The notes under the pieces: model-generated
Database searches by the model: none
What the model was told of the DNA's origin: nothing
Seen by the model: only the letters and a program-made list of their open reading frames with translations
In this document: one piece after another, positions 37,509 to 46,406 of the stretch
How positions within the stretch are numbered: position 1 is the first letter of the stretch
Layout: the number at the start of each line of letters is the position of its first letter
Source of the DNA: Maritimibacter sp. REDSEA-S28_B5
GTDB lineage: Bacteria; Pseudomonadota; Alphaproteobacteria; Rhodobacterales; Rhodobacteraceae
Direction of reading: 5' to 3'
Assembly (NCBI GenBank): GCA_001626765.1
Contig: LUOO01000099.1
Coordinates: forward strand, 1 to 64,000
Length of the DNA: 64,000 bases
Program-made: the position numbers and the translations under genes

Positions 37509-38198
37509 TCAAGCCGCGTTGCACATCCGTCCCGAAGAGGGGGTATAGATACCCTTCAGCGAAGGGAAAGCGATGTCGGAATTGGGCAGTTCAGGGACCT
37601 TGCCAAAGAACGGATACCGCTCCAGCACCTCTGCGCGATGCTGGCGCACCTGGGCCGTGAGCAGGCCGACTGGCTTTTTCAGCCCCGGATACTGGCGCGG
37701 CTCGCCCGAATGTTCGTAGCCCAGATACTTGAGATAAAACGCCGAATGTTCGGTGCGAACCGGGGCCAGGGCGATGTCTGTCTGGTAGAAATCCGTGGCG
37801 AGGAACGGGATGCGAAGGGCAAGGTAATGCACCGGCAGGCGCAATTGCCGCGCGGTCGGATGCACGACGAACCGGGTGGGGTCCAGCAGCGTCTGTTTGG
37901 CCTCGACCCACGCGGCGATCTCTGGAAAGACTTCCATCGTTGGGGAGGCGTGATCGAGGCTCGACACCACATGCAGCCGCACGGCACCGACGAACATGTC
38001 GTTCATCCGGACCGCCACATGGACGCAGTTCTCGGCATCGTCGAAGGGGTCATACATCGTTCCGGACGCATTCTCCGGTATCGACTGCTCGGCACGATAA
38101 CAGTCATAGCGAAGCCGGTAGACATGATCCAGGTCGTCCGAGCTGGTGAGCACAGCGTAACTGCACCGTTCGAGCGCATCCATGATCTGCTTGAGCAT
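37509..38198 (-). CDS. FeeM / acyl-homoserine-lactone-synthase-like N-acyltransferase
   Basis: 229 residues with the GNAT-related fold of LuxI-type and FeeM N-acyl amino acid synthases. Visible conserved elements: the N-terminal VYRLRYDCYRAEQSIP (about 26-41, like the R-x-F/Y-x-x-x core of AHL synthases), GAVRLHVVSS (about 70-79) and DPTRFVVHP (about 106-114). These enzymes use acyl-ACP to acylate an amino acid or related amine. The ATG at 38198 has AAGGGGACCACT upstream. It is 11 bp after the methyltransferase stop codon, so the two are co-transcribed. The substrate cannot be told from the sequence. Confidence 0.75.
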   Translation of the reverse strand: MLKQIMDALERCSYAVLTSSDDLDHVYRLRYDCYRAEQSIPENASGTMYDPFDDAENCVHVAVRMNDMFVGAVRLHVVSSLDHASPTMEVFPEIAAWVEAKQTLLDPTRFVVHPTARQLRLPVHYLALRIPFLATDFYQTDIALAPVRTEHSAFYLKYLGYEHSGEPRQYPGLKKPVGLLTAQVRQHRAEVLERYPFFGKVPELPNSDIAFPSLKGIYTPSSGRMCNAA

Positions 38199-38209
38199 AG
38201 TGGTCCCCT

Positions 38210-39019
38210 TCAGTTCCTGCGCAACGGTGCAGCGCGGCACAGCAAAAGATCGCTGTAGCCGCGGTAAACGGTTTTCTGGGTCAGGATTTCAAAACCAGCC
38301 TGTTCGACTGCCGCGGCAATCTCGGTTTCGGAATGGGTCCAATATGTGTTGTCTTGCTGGGCCTTGAAGATCGCCTTGTTCTGTTTTGCGATCTGGCGGC
38401 CCTGCCAGAAAATATGAAGGGCCTTGGCTAGCCCCACTTCTTTGATGAGATGAGAGAAAAGATAAGAACGCCAGTCGGATACGTCCATAAGCCGCCCGAG
38501 ATCGAGCAGGAACATCATCCCGCCGGGTTTCAGAAGGTCACGAAGCTCGTCCAGTCGCGCGTGTTGATCCGGCATGGCATAAAGGGCATGGGCGCAGACC
38601 ACAAAATCGGCTTTGGGCAGACCGGCGGCGTCGAGCGGGCCAAGGTCCTGAAAGGGGCGGTCGATGTAGACCACATTGTCGTGCTCCGACAGCTTTTGGC
38701 GCGCCATCGCACGCATGCCGTCGTCCGGCTCGAGCAGGTGAATGGTGCTGTCGGGAAACGACCTTGCAAGGATCCGGGAATAGTTTCCGGTGCCGCCACC
38801 GACGTCGTAGATAACCGCAGGCTGACCGACTTGGGGCAAGATATTTTCGAACTCGGACAGGAGATCCTGATAGGCAGGATTATACAACGACAGAAGATCA
38901 TATGACGCAGCATATGCATTCCAGTCAGCCTTGAGGGCCTCGCGCCGATTTTCGACCGCTGTCGACGAAAGATCGGCTGACGCCTGCGCGCGCGCGGCCG
39001 TTTCAGTTTGTGCTGACAT
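38210..39019 (-). CDS. SAM-dependent methyltransferase (class I)
   Basis: 269 residues. Class I methyltransferase fold with the SAM-binding motif VIYDVGGGTGNYSRIL (about 68-83), motif II around HLLEPDDGM and motif III LKPGGMMFLLDLGRLMD. The N-terminal 35 residues are Ala/Ser-rich. No membrane segment. It is the first gene of a two-gene unit with the FeeM-like acyltransferase, so it may methylate the amine, carboxyl or acyl product. The substrate is unknown; ubiquinone-type methyltransferases also share these motifs. Confidence 0.82.
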   Translation of the reverse strand: MSAQTETAARAQASADLSSTAVENRREALKADWNAYAASYDLLSLYNPAYQDLLSEFENILPQVGQPAVIYDVGGGTGNYSRILARSFPDSTIHLLEPDDGMRAMARQKLSEHDNVVYIDRPFQDLGPLDAAGLPKADFVVCAHALYAMPDQHARLDELRDLLKPGGMMFLLDLGRLMDVSDWRSYLFSHLIKEVGLAKALHIFWQGRQIAKQNKAIFKAQQDNTYWTHSETEIAAAVEQAGFEILTQKTVYRGYSDLLLCRAAPLRRN

Positions 39020-39653
39020 ACTTATTCACCCCATCCTCAAGGAAACCCGAAAACGTCACATCTCTGCGGCGTCCCGGGACCCTTGTCACCACGTTACATT
39101 GCGCGAGGGGGCGATCAAGGAAATTTCTCAACCTTTTTGTCGCCTTAGCCGATCCCTTGCAGAAAACTCACATCCGCTTGGCCCGTTTGAACCGAAGATC
39201 GACGTGACAAAGGGTGATTTCAGCAGCTTTTTACCTATTCTTTAGGCGAAACGCTGCAATTCGCCCTTTAGTCTTGCGATTGTCGCACCTATGCCAAAAA
39301 TCATTACTTCCGCAATGAACCATGCGGTTCAAATCGAGTGTGCGCGCGGGTGGAGAGATTTGAATGCTGTTGCCGGGCTTTTGACATTCGGAAACTGATT
39401 CGGATGAAATCGATTTATTATGAAGAAATTGGAATAGTTAGTTCACAATTGCTTGGCGCCGAAATCAGGCTTGCACTGATACATTGTGCATCATTTTCGA
39501 GTGTCCAATCGCGTAAAGGGCACCGGATTTGCGTCATTTGTCGAAATAGTCGGGAAATGACAGAGCCCGGTCACATTTGCGCCCAAATTCAGGTCCCACC
39601 TGTTCGAAAGGATAGCGGAAAAGCTGTCTGACAGGCCAAGAAAGGACCGCAAC
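39020..39653. other. AT-rich intergenic region between divergent methyltransferase and response-regulator genes
   Basis: About 630 bp, clearly AT-richer than the surroundings, between two divergently transcribed genes. A small frame (39338-39631) has no family resemblance or ribosome-binding site. It probably contains two promoters and their control sites. I could not identify an operator or small RNA. Confidence 0.45.
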
Positions 39654-40616
39654 ATGAGAATGCTGGTTGTTGACGACGACACCGTGATGCTCGCGCTGCT
39701 GCAAGAGATCATTCGGGCCACCACGAGTTATGACGTGCTTACCGCTGGCAGCTCCGAAGAAGCGTTGGATATTATCAATTCCGTTCCCGCCGACTACTTC
39801 GACTGCTTCCTGCTGGACATCCAGATGCCGGGCATGAACGGGGTTGACCTGTGCCGGACGCTTCGCAAATCCGGACTCTTTCCCTTTACCCCCATCGTGA
39901 TGCTGACCGCGATGCATGAAAAGCGGGACGTCGATGCCGCGTTCTCTGCGGGTGCCACGGATTACATCACCAAGCCCTTCGAGATCCACGAGATCAAAAT
40001 CCGGCTCGATCACGCCCAGCGGCGTGTCGCCCAGCTCGAGGCCGCGCGCGCCTCGGACGACGGTTTGCACGCGGTTCCGAACTACGGTCTTTTCGACTTC
40101 GTACCGATCTTCGACGTGGACGGCGTGGTCGATTATGCCGCGATGGAGAACTACCTGCCGTCGCTGCCCAAGCAGTCGCGCAATGGCTCGGTGATCCTGG
40201 GCGTCCAGATCCGCTCGGTCGAGGCGCTTCATGCCGAGGCGACAGGGTTGCAGTTCTCGGGTCTCATCGAGGATACCGCCGAGGCGCTGTCCGATGCGCT
40301 CCACGGATATGCCTGCCTGATCTCCTATGCGGGCAACGGCACCTTCCTTGTCGTGATCGAAAGCGGCCATGTTCCCAACCGGGGCCTGCTTGCCGACCAA
40401 GTGAACCTCGCGCTCCAGAAACAGGGGACGCATCTGACGATGAACCGCGACACCCAGATCCGCGTGATCTGCGGCGAATTCGTCCGCCTCACCCATTTCG
40501 AAACCGGCAGCATCCGCGGCTACATGCAGGACGCCCAGGATTCGGCGCTGCGCGCAGCGACGGAGGTGGAGCGGAACCTCGAGAAATTCTGGTTCATGGG
40601 GCAGGTCGCTCACTGA
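39654..40616 (+). CDS. Response regulator: receiver + degenerate GGDEF-like domain
   Basis: 320 residues. Receiver domain with phospho-acceptor Asp55 (LLDIQMPG) and GATDYITKPFE, very similar to the receiver of the 600-residue regulator at 33280. The second domain (about 140-310) has a cyclase-like pattern but YAGNGTF (GNGTF at 227-231) in place of GGDEF, so it should not make c-di-GMP. It ends without HPt. The ATG at 39654 follows AAAGGACCGCAAC. It is divergent from the methyltransferase/FeeM-like unit and followed by hairpins, so it is monocistronic. Confidence 0.87.
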   Translation: MRMLVVDDDTVMLALLQEIIRATTSYDVLTAGSSEEALDIINSVPADYFDCFLLDIQMPGMNGVDLCRTLRKSGLFPFTPIVMLTAMHEKRDVDAAFSAGATDYITKPFEIHEIKIRLDHAQRRVAQLEAARASDDGLHAVPNYGLFDFVPIFDVDGVVDYAAMENYLPSLPKQSRNGSVILGVQIRSVEALHAEATGLQFSGLIEDTAEALSDALHGYACLISYAGNGTFLVVIESGHVPNRGLLADQVNLALQKQGTHLTMNRDTQIRVICGEFVRLTHFETGSIRGYMQDAQDSALRAATEVERNLEKFWFMGQVAH

Positions 40617-40643
40617 GGCCCTGATACGGGAACGAAGGCTGTC

Positions 40644-40664
40644 TCCCGGCGCCCCGCGCCGGGA
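40644..40664. repeat. GC-rich inverted repeat after the response-regulator gene
   Basis: 9-bp perfect stem TCCCGGCGC / GCGCCGGGA with a 3-nt loop, 28 bp past the stop codon. Possible first part of a tandem terminator. Confidence 0.5.
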
Positions 40665-40705
40665 AGGGGATCCGCGAGGACATAAGCACGCAAGGCAACG
40701 ATGAC

Positions 40706-40739
40706 ACGGGCGGCCATAACGGTCGCCCGTCGCGTTTTT
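40706..40739 (+). terminator. Rho-independent terminator
   Basis: Stem ACGGGCGGCC / GGTCGCCCGT (one G-T pair) with a 5-nt loop, followed by CGCGTTTTT. It ends the plus-strand transcript of the response-regulator gene and faces the tRNA-Thr gene. Confidence 0.75.
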
Positions 40740-40773
40740 CGCGCTCGCATGGTGTCGTTCGTGCAAAGAAAAA

Positions 40774-40848
<75 letters not shown>

Positions 40849-41061
40849 ACGCTGTCGTGTCCGTCCGGGTCGCCTTGCGGCCCCGTCTTGACCGTGGGCG
40901 GCTGATTAGACGCAAAAGGGATGGGGCGCAAGTCCTTTGGCGCGGGTTTTTTCGCCGCCCGTTCCGCCGCGCGACGCGCAGGGGTGCAAGCCCCGGAAAA
41001 ACCCCCTATATGCACGCGACGAAAGCAGGGCAGCGTGCCCCGCAAACCGGGAGGAGACCCG

Positions 41062-41706
41062 ATGGGCGACTGGGTCGGCGTTTGGGTCGAAAGCTACGGC
41101 ATACTGGCCATCGGCATCGGAATTTTGCTCGAATGCATGGGGCTACCGCTGCCGGGCGAGACGCTGCTCGTGATCGGATCGGGCCTTGCGGGCACCGGTG
41201 AATTGCCGTTGTGGGAGCTTGTGGTGGTCGCCATCACCGCCGCGACGGTGGGCGACAACATCGGCTACATGATCGGACGCCTCGCGGGCCGCCCGCTCAT
41301 CCTGCGCCACGGCGCGCGGATTGGAATCACCCATGACCGCTTTGCCAAGGTCGAGGACATCATCGAACGGCGCGGCATGTTCATCGTTCTCGTGGCCCGA
41401 TTTATCGTGCTTCTGCGCCAGTTGAATGGTCTCGCCGCCGGCACCGCGCGGATGCACTGGATCAAGTTCTTTCTCGCCAATTTCGCGGGCGCGACGCTCT
41501 GGGTCGGTTTTTGGGCGACCCTCGGGTTTCACCTGGGTCCCGCGGCAGAAGAGATCATCCCCCATGCTCTGCGCTGGCTCGCCGCCCATGTGCTCGTCGT
41601 GGCGCCGGTCGCGCTGATCCTCGTGCTCGCCGCGCTCTGGGTCCTGCGAAACCGGCGCATCGTCCGCGCGGGCGCCAATCTGGACGCCACGGACGACCTG
41701 CGTTAG
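41062..41706 (+). CDS. DedA family membrane protein
   Basis: 214 residues. SNARE-associated/DedA family, polytopic inner-membrane proteins linked to lipid-carrier flipping and envelope homeostasis. It shows the family pattern: an E-x-x-x-P-x-P-G-E motif (ECMGLPLPGE), then GDNIGYMIGRLAGR, the arginine-rich membrane signature FIVLLRQLNGLAAGT and two C-terminal membrane helices (about 150-200). ATG 41062 has GGGAGGAGACC upstream; the longer frame from 40921 is rejected. The precise substrate of this member is unknown. Confidence 0.9.
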   Translation: MGDWVGVWVESYGILAIGIGILLECMGLPLPGETLLVIGSGLAGTGELPLWELVVVAITAATVGDNIGYMIGRLAGRPLILRHGARIGITHDRFAKVEDIIERRGMFIVLVARFIVLLRQLNGLAAGTARMHWIKFFLANFAGATLWVGFWATLGFHLGPAAEEIIPHALRWLAAHVLVVAPVALILVLAALWVLRNRRIVRAGANLDATDDLR

Positions 41707-41715
41707 AGACGATCC

Positions 41716-41889
41716 ATGGAAAAAGACCCCGCACAACGCGCAGCCCCGGCGGCCAAGCCGAAGCCGGTTCAGACCACCCGCGAGGATCGCCTGAAGGCGG
41801 CACTCAAGGCAAACATGTCCCGGCGCAAGGCACAGGCCGTGGGCAAGGCTCGGGCCAAGGCGTGCGAAGCAGGCAACGAGGAAGAGTAG
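41716..41889 (+). CDS. Small basic hypothetical protein upstream of murA
   Basis: 57 residues: MEKDPAQRAAPAAKPKPVQ, then TTREDRLKAALKANMSRRKA and an Ala/Lys/Glu-rich tail. It starts 9 bp after the dedA-like stop and ends 6 bp before murA, filling the gap completely, which supports a real gene in a murA operon. The RLKAALKANMSRRKAQA core resembles short proteins encoded before murA in related bacteria, as far as I recall. No function is known; it is probably partly disordered. Confidence 0.65.
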   Translation: MEKDPAQRAAPAAKPKPVQTTREDRLKAALKANMSRRKAQAVGKARAKACEAGNEEE

Positions 41890-41895
41890 GCAGTC

Positions 41896-43161
41896 ATGGA
41901 CAGTATCGTCGTCACCGGCGGAGGCGAACTTCGCGGCGAAATCCCGATCGCGGGGGCCAAGAACGCCTGTCTCGCGCTCATGCCCGCGACGCTTCTGTCG
42001 GAAGAGCCTCTCACGCTCACCAACGCGCCGCGCCTGTCGGACATCAAGACGATGACGACGCTGCTGCAATCACTGGGCGCCGAGGCCGCGTCGCTTCAGG
42101 ACGGGCAAGTGCTCGCCATGTCGTCGCATGACCTGACCTCGACCCGTGCCGATTACGACATCGTGCGCAAGATGCGGGCGTCCAATCTGGTCCTCGGCCC
42201 GCTCATCGCGCGGCACGGCCATGCCGAGGTGTCGCTGCCCGGCGGTTGCGCCATCGGCGCGAGACCCATGGACCTGCACATCTTCGGGCTGGAAAAGCTG
42301 GGCGCCGAGATCGACCTGCGCGACGGCTACCTGCACGCCAAGGCGCCGAACGGGCTCAAGGGTGCCGAGATCCCGCTCACCTTCGCGAGCGTTGGCGCGA
42401 CCGAGAATATCGTCATGGCCGCGACGCTGGCCAAGGGCACCACGGTCCTGACCAACGCCGCGCGCGAGCCCGAGATCGTGGACCTCGTCCAGTGCTTGCG
42501 CGCGATGGGCGCGCAGATCGAGGGCGAGGGGACGAGCCGGATCGAAATTCAGGGCGTCGACCGCCTGCATGGCGCGACCCATGCAGTCGTCGCGGACCGG
42601 ATCGAACTCGGCACTTATATGCTCGCGCCCGCGATTGCGGGGGGCGAGGTGGAATGTCTGGGAGGGCGTCTCGACCTCGTCGGTGCCTTTGTCGAGAAAC
42701 TCGATGCGGCGGGCATCGCCGTCGAGGAAACCGCGCGGGGTCTCAGGGTCAGCCGCAAGAACGGTCGCATCCGCGCGGTGGACGTGACCACCGAGCCTTT
42801 CCCCGGCTTCCCCACCGACCTGCAGGCCCAGATGATGGCGATGCTCTGCACCGCCGAGGGCACATCGGAACTGAACGAGACGATCTTCGAGAACCGTTTC
42901 ATGCACGCCCCGGAACTGACCCGCATGGGCGCCCGGATCGAGGTGCACGGCGGCAAGGCCCGCGTGACCGGCGTGAACAAGCTGCGCGGTGCTCCGGTGA
43001 TGGCCACCGACCTGCGCGCTTCCGTGTCGCTTATCCTCGCGGGGCTGGCGGCGGAAGGCGAAACGGTGGTCAGCCGGGTCTATCACCTCGACCGCGGTTA
43101 CGAACATGTCGTGCGCAAATTGCGCGGCGTCGGCGCACAAGTGGAGCGGGTCAAGGCATGA
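41896..43161 (+). CDS. murA: UDP-N-acetylglucosamine 1-carboxyvinyltransferase MurA
   Basis: 421 residues. First committed step of peptidoglycan synthesis: transfers enolpyruvate from PEP to UDP-GlcNAc. Substrate residues Lys22-Asn23 (GAKNACLA) and the fosfomycin-targeted catalytic Cys118 in the loop [13 protein letters not shown] are both present, so the enzyme should be fosfomycin-sensitive in principle. The C-terminal [19 protein letters not shown] is conserved. Its stop codon overlaps the next ATG (ATGA). Confidence 0.97.
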   Translation: MDSIVVTGGGELRGEIPIAGAKNACLALMPATLLSEEPLTLTNAPRLSDIKTMTTLLQSLGAEAASLQDGQVLAMSSHDLTSTRADYDIVRKMRASNLVLGPLIARHGHAEVSLPGGCAIGARPMDLHIFGLEKLGAEIDLRDGYLHAKAPNGLKGAEIPLTFASVGATENIVMAATLAKGTTVLTNAAREPEIVDLVQCLRAMGAQIEGEGTSRIEIQGVDRLHGATHAVVADRIELGTYMLAPAIAGGEVECLGGRLDLVGAFVEKLDAAGIAVEETARGLRVSRKNGRIRAVDVTTEPFPGFPTDLQAQMMAMLCTAEGTSELNETIFENRFMHAPELTRMGARIEVHGGKARVTGVNKLRGAPVMATDLRASVSLILAGLAAEGETVVSRVYHLDRGYEHVVRKLRGVGAQVERVKA

Positions 43162-43634
43162 CGGACGCACGGTTCGAAGACGGCGGCGACAAGCCGCTCC
43201 GGCTCATGGCGGCGGATACTGACGACCTCGCGGTGATCGCCTCTCTCACGCAGGACAGCGTGTTCCCGGCGGGTGAGATGACTTGGCGCCCCGCCACAAG
43301 ACAGTTCGCGCTGCTCCTCAATCGCTTCCGTTGGGAGGACGCCGAGACCGCCGCCAGACGGTCGCGTCCCGTCGAGCGTGTGCAATCGGTGCTGCTTTTT
43401 GACGATGTCGTAAAGGTGCAATCCCAAGGCATTGAGCAGGGCGACAAGGACATGGTGATGTCGCTTTTGTCTCTGTCGTGGGAGCCGGGTGAGGATGGCA
43501 CGGGCCGCATGGTCCTGACGCTCGCGGGCGACGGCGCCATCGCGCTCGATTGCGAGGCGATCAACGTGACGCTCAAGGACGTGACCCGTCCCTATGCCGC
43601 CCCGAGCGGCAAGTCCCCCCATCACCCGGAGTGA
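43158..43634 (+). CDS. DUF2948 family protein
   Basis: 158 residues of DUF2948, a soluble alphaproteobacterial family of unknown function. The core runs from [20 protein letters not shown] (about 14-33) to [20 protein letters not shown] near the C-terminus. Its ATG overlaps the murA stop and it is followed 4 bp later by hisD, the conserved order in Rhodobacterales. Confidence 0.9.
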   Translation: MTDARFEDGGDKPLRLMAADTDDLAVIASLTQDSVFPAGEMTWRPATRQFALLLNRFRWEDAETAARRSRPVERVQSVLLFDDVVKVQSQGIEQGDKDMVMSLLSLSWEPGEDGTGRMVLTLAGDGAIALDCEAINVTLKDVTRPYAAPSGKSPHHPE

Positions 43635-43638
43635 TCCG

Positions 43639-44940
43639 ATGCCGGTCTTCCTAGACACCAAAGACGCCGATTTCGAAACGGCGTTCCAGCGCCTCCTGTC
43701 CGCCAAACGCGAGGACAGCCCGGACGTGGATGACGCCGTCGCCGCGATCATCGCCGACGTGCGCGCGCGGGGCGACGCGGCGGTGCTCGAGCTGACCAAA
43801 CGCTTCGACCGCTTCGACCTGACCGCTGCGACGATGCGCATGTCGCCCGACGACATCGCTGCCGAATGCGCCAAGGTCACGACCGAGGAACGCGCGGCGC
43901 TCGAAAGGGCCGCCGCGCGCATCCGCGCCTACCACGAACGCCAGATTCCCGAGGATCAGATGTGGACCGACGAGGTCGGCGCGACGTTGGGCTGGCGCTG
44001 GAGCGCGGTCTCCGCCGCTGGCCTTTACGTGCCCGGTGGCCTCGCCTCCTATCCGTCCTCTGTCCTCATGAACGCGATCCCGGCCAAGGTCGCGGGCGTC
44101 GGGCGGCTCGTCGTCACGGTGCCGACGCCCGATGGTGTGATCAATCCGCTCGTCATGTGCGCCTGCCAGATCGCGGGCGTGGACGAGGTCTACCGCATCG
44201 GCGGTGCGCAGGCGATTGCTGCGCTCGCCTATGGCACGGACACGATCGCGCCGGTCGACAAGATCACCGGACCTGGCAATGCCTTCGTCGCCGCCGCGAA
44301 ACGCCGGGTCTTCGGCAAGGTCGGCATCGACATGATCGCGGGCCCCTCGGAAATCCTCGTCATCGCAGACCGCGACAACAACCCCGACTTCCTCGCCCTC
44401 GACCTGATGAGCCAGGCCGAACATGACGAAAGCGCGCAGTCGATCCTGATCACCGACGACGTGAGCTTTGGCAAGGCCGTGGCGCAGGCCGTCGACAAAC
44501 GCCTCGAAACCCTCGAACGCCGCGCCATCGCGGGGGCGAGCTGGCGCGACTTCGGCGCGGTCATCACCGTGCGCGACCTGACCGAAGCCGCCCGCCTGTC
44601 CGACCGCATCGCGCCGGAACACCTCGAGCTCTGCGTGGCCGATCCCGACGCCCTCAGCGCCAAGATCACTCATGCCGGTGCGATCTTCCTTGGCCAATAC
44701 ACGCCCGAAGCCATCGGCGACTACGTGGGCGGCCCGAACCACGTCCTCCCCACGGCACGCTCGGCCCGCTTTTCCTCCGGCCTCTCGGTTCTCGACTTCA
44801 TGAAACGCACGACGCTGTCCAAGATGACACCCGCGGCGCTCAAGGCCATCGGCCCCGCCGCCGAACGCCTCGCGCAATCCGAAAGCCTCGAAGCGCACGG
44901 CCTCTCGGTCCGCGCGCGGCTCGACACACTGAACGACTGA
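43639..44940 (+). CDS. hisD: Histidinol dehydrogenase HisD
   Basis: 433 residues. Last two steps of histidine synthesis (L-histidinol to L-histidine, NAD-dependent, zinc-containing). Visible: the HisD signature region IDMIAGPSEILVIAD (about 232-246), the zinc/substrate segment DLMSQAEHDESAQS (Gln and His ligands, about 255-268) and RIAPEHLEL. The ATG at 43639 is the family start; upstream frame extension to 43594 is rejected because it overlaps DUF2948. It is followed by two hairpin repeats. Confidence 0.96.
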   Translation: MPVFLDTKDADFETAFQRLLSAKREDSPDVDDAVAAIIADVRARGDAAVLELTKRFDRFDLTAATMRMSPDDIAAECAKVTTEERAALERAAARIRAYHERQIPEDQMWTDEVGATLGWRWSAVSAAGLYVPGGLASYPSSVLMNAIPAKVAGVGRLVVTVPTPDGVINPLVMCACQIAGVDEVYRIGGAQAIAALAYGTDTIAPVDKITGPGNAFVAAAKRRVFGKVGIDMIAGPSEILVIADRDNNPDFLALDLMSQAEHDESAQSILITDDVSFGKAVAQAVDKRLETLERRAIAGASWRDFGAVITVRDLTEAARLSDRIAPEHLELCVADPDALSAKITHAGAIFLGQYTPEAIGDYVGGPNHVLPTARSARFSSGLSVLDFMKRTTLSKMTPAALKAIGPAAERLAQSESLEAHGLSVRARLDTLND

Positions 44941-44975
44941 CCCTTCACTGCTTCAAGAATACCTCGGTGGGGGTC

Positions 44976-44998
44976 TGGGGGAGGCAGAGCCTCCCCCA
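44976..44998. repeat. GC-rich hairpin after hisD
   Basis: 10-bp perfect stem TGGGGGAGGC / GCCTCCCCCA with an AGA loop, 35 bp past the hisD stop. Likely a terminator element or a dispersed genomic repeat. Confidence 0.5.
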
Positions 44999-45002
44999 GC
45001 CG

Positions 45003-45068
45003 GTCGGATTTTGCGCAGCAAAATTCGAGGTCACTCCAAGCTGTCGGATTTTGCGCAGCAAAATTCGA
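45003..45068. repeat. Two 26-bp direct repeats with internal dyad
   Basis: The unit GTCGGATTTTGCGCAGCAAA (first 20 bp) occurs at 45003 and 45043, identical over 26 bp, period 40. Each unit contains the hairpin ATTTTGC-GCA-GCAAAAT. Together with the preceding stem it forms an array of three hairpins between hisD and the next gene. Confidence 0.75.
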
Positions 45069-45144
45069 AACCACCTCGCCCGACGCGCCGGCACATTGCC
45101 CCACCCGTGATCCTTCGCTATCCCTGTTTCAAAGGGACAGAACC

Positions 45145-45621
45145 ATGAACCGCATCACGAAAATCGACATCGACGATACCGGCCTCGCCGCGCCGACGCC
45201 GCAGATCGAGCAGGAGCGAAAGGTGGCTGTCTTCGACCTGCTCGAAGACAACAGCTTCACCCCCATCGGTCGCGACGACCGCCCGACACCCGAAGGCCCT
45301 TATGCGCTGGGCCTCGCGATCCGCGATAAGCGGCTCGTCTTCGACATCCGCACCGAGTCCGGCGATCCGGCGGGCGAGTTCCACCTCTCGCTCGGTCCGT
45401 TCCGGCAGGTCGTGAAGGACTACTTCCAGATCTGCGAAAGCTACTTCGACGCGGTCAGGAAACTGCCCCCCGGCCAGATCGAGGCGATCGACATGGCCCG
45501 GCGCGGCATCCACAACGAAGGGGCGCGGGTGCTCATGGAGCGGCTCGAGGGCAAGGCGATCCTCGACATCGACACCGCCCGCCGCCTCTTCACCCTGATC
45601 TGCGTTCTGCACTGGGGGTAA
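45145..45621 (+). CDS. UPF0262 family protein
   Basis: 158 residues of UPF0262, found almost only in alphaproteobacteria; its function is unknown. Characteristic segments: RPTPEGPYALGLAIRDKRLVF (RPTPEGPY at about 45-52), LGPFRQVVKDYFQICESYFDA and the C-terminal RRLFTLICVLHW. It begins at the ATG after the hisD repeats and is followed 3 bp later by the phosphatase gene, so the two are one unit. Confidence 0.9.
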   Translation: MNRITKIDIDDTGLAAPTPQIEQERKVAVFDLLEDNSFTPIGRDDRPTPEGPYALGLAIRDKRLVFDIRTESGDPAGEFHLSLGPFRQVVKDYFQICESYFDAVRKLPPGQIEAIDMARRGIHNEGARVLMERLEGKAILDIDTARRLFTLICVLHWG

Positions 45622-45624
45622 CGC

Positions 45625-46083
45625 TTGCCCGCCACGCTCCCTCAGGCCGTTCTCTTCTGCTGCGACCACAACGCGGTGCGCTCGCCCATGGCCGAGGGCA
45701 TGATGAAGAAATACTACGGCACCCGGACCTACGTGCAGTCGGCCGGGGTGAAGAGCGAACTCGACGTGGACGGTTTCGCCGTCACGGTCTGCGAGGAAAT
45801 CGGCGTGCCGCTGTCCAACCACCGCTCGCGTAGCTTTGACGAGATGCAGGAATGGGGTGACGATCTTTCCCAGTTCGACGTGATCATCGCGCTTTCGCCC
45901 GCGAGCCAGCGCAAGGTATTGGACCTCACAAGATACCACCATCTGGACGTTGAATACTGGCCGGTGATGGACCCCACCGGGCTTGGCACCCGGCGCGAGG
46001 AAAAGCTCGATGCCTACCGGCAGGCGCGCGACCAGATCCGGGAGCGCATGATTTCCCGGTTCGGTCCCCCGGCGACACGATAA
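45625..46083 (+). CDS. Low-molecular-weight protein tyrosine phosphatase / ArsC-like
   Basis: 152 residues. LMW-PTP fold with the catalytic loop CDHNAVRS (Cys13 to Arg19, C-x5-R) at the N-terminus and the general-acid segment VMDPTG near residue 113. It may dephosphorylate tyrosine or act as a thioredoxin-type arsenate reductase; the arsenate-reductase cysteine pair is not evident, so a phosphatase is preferred. It starts with TTG at 45625 right after UPF0262. Confidence 0.85.
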   Translation: MPATLPQAVLFCCDHNAVRSPMAEGMMKKYYGTRTYVQSAGVKSELDVDGFAVTVCEEIGVPLSNHRSRSFDEMQEWGDDLSQFDVIIALSPASQRKVLDLTRYHHLDVEYWPVMDPTGLGTRREEKLDAYRQARDQIRERMISRFGPPATR

Positions 46084-46406
46084 GGGCACAGCGCTTTACT
46101 AGCGGACGAAAAGGTCCGCGGCGCATTGTGCAAGTTCATCTCGTTCACCGACACATGCTGTCGCGTTACACCAAAGAGGGGAAAGCCTGGCGGTCGAGAC
46201 CATGCTGATCTGCACCCTTACAAGATGACGGCGAACCGGCCCAGAGCCGCGGGCCAGAAGGTGCGGTTCCCGGTGTCCGCCGAGGTTGCCTTACGCGACG
46301 GCAAGCTCCCGTGCAGCCGCTTCGTCTATTCGCAGGCGGATGGGATGCGCATATTCAAAGGAAGAGCCGATGTGAAAGCAAGGGACCTGAAGGAAGGGGT
46401 GCGCGC
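46084..46406. other. Stretch without a convincing gene
   Basis: A 98-codon frame (46126-46422) crosses this region, but its translation (MCKFISFTDTCCRVTPKRG...) has no family resemblance, lacks a ribosome-binding site and overlaps the next gene. It may be the leader of the NTF2-like gene. Confidence 0.4.

Noticed and set aside
39338..39631. 97-codon frame in the AT-rich intergenic region
   Set aside because: No ribosome-binding site or family resemblance; probably chance in AT-rich DNA.
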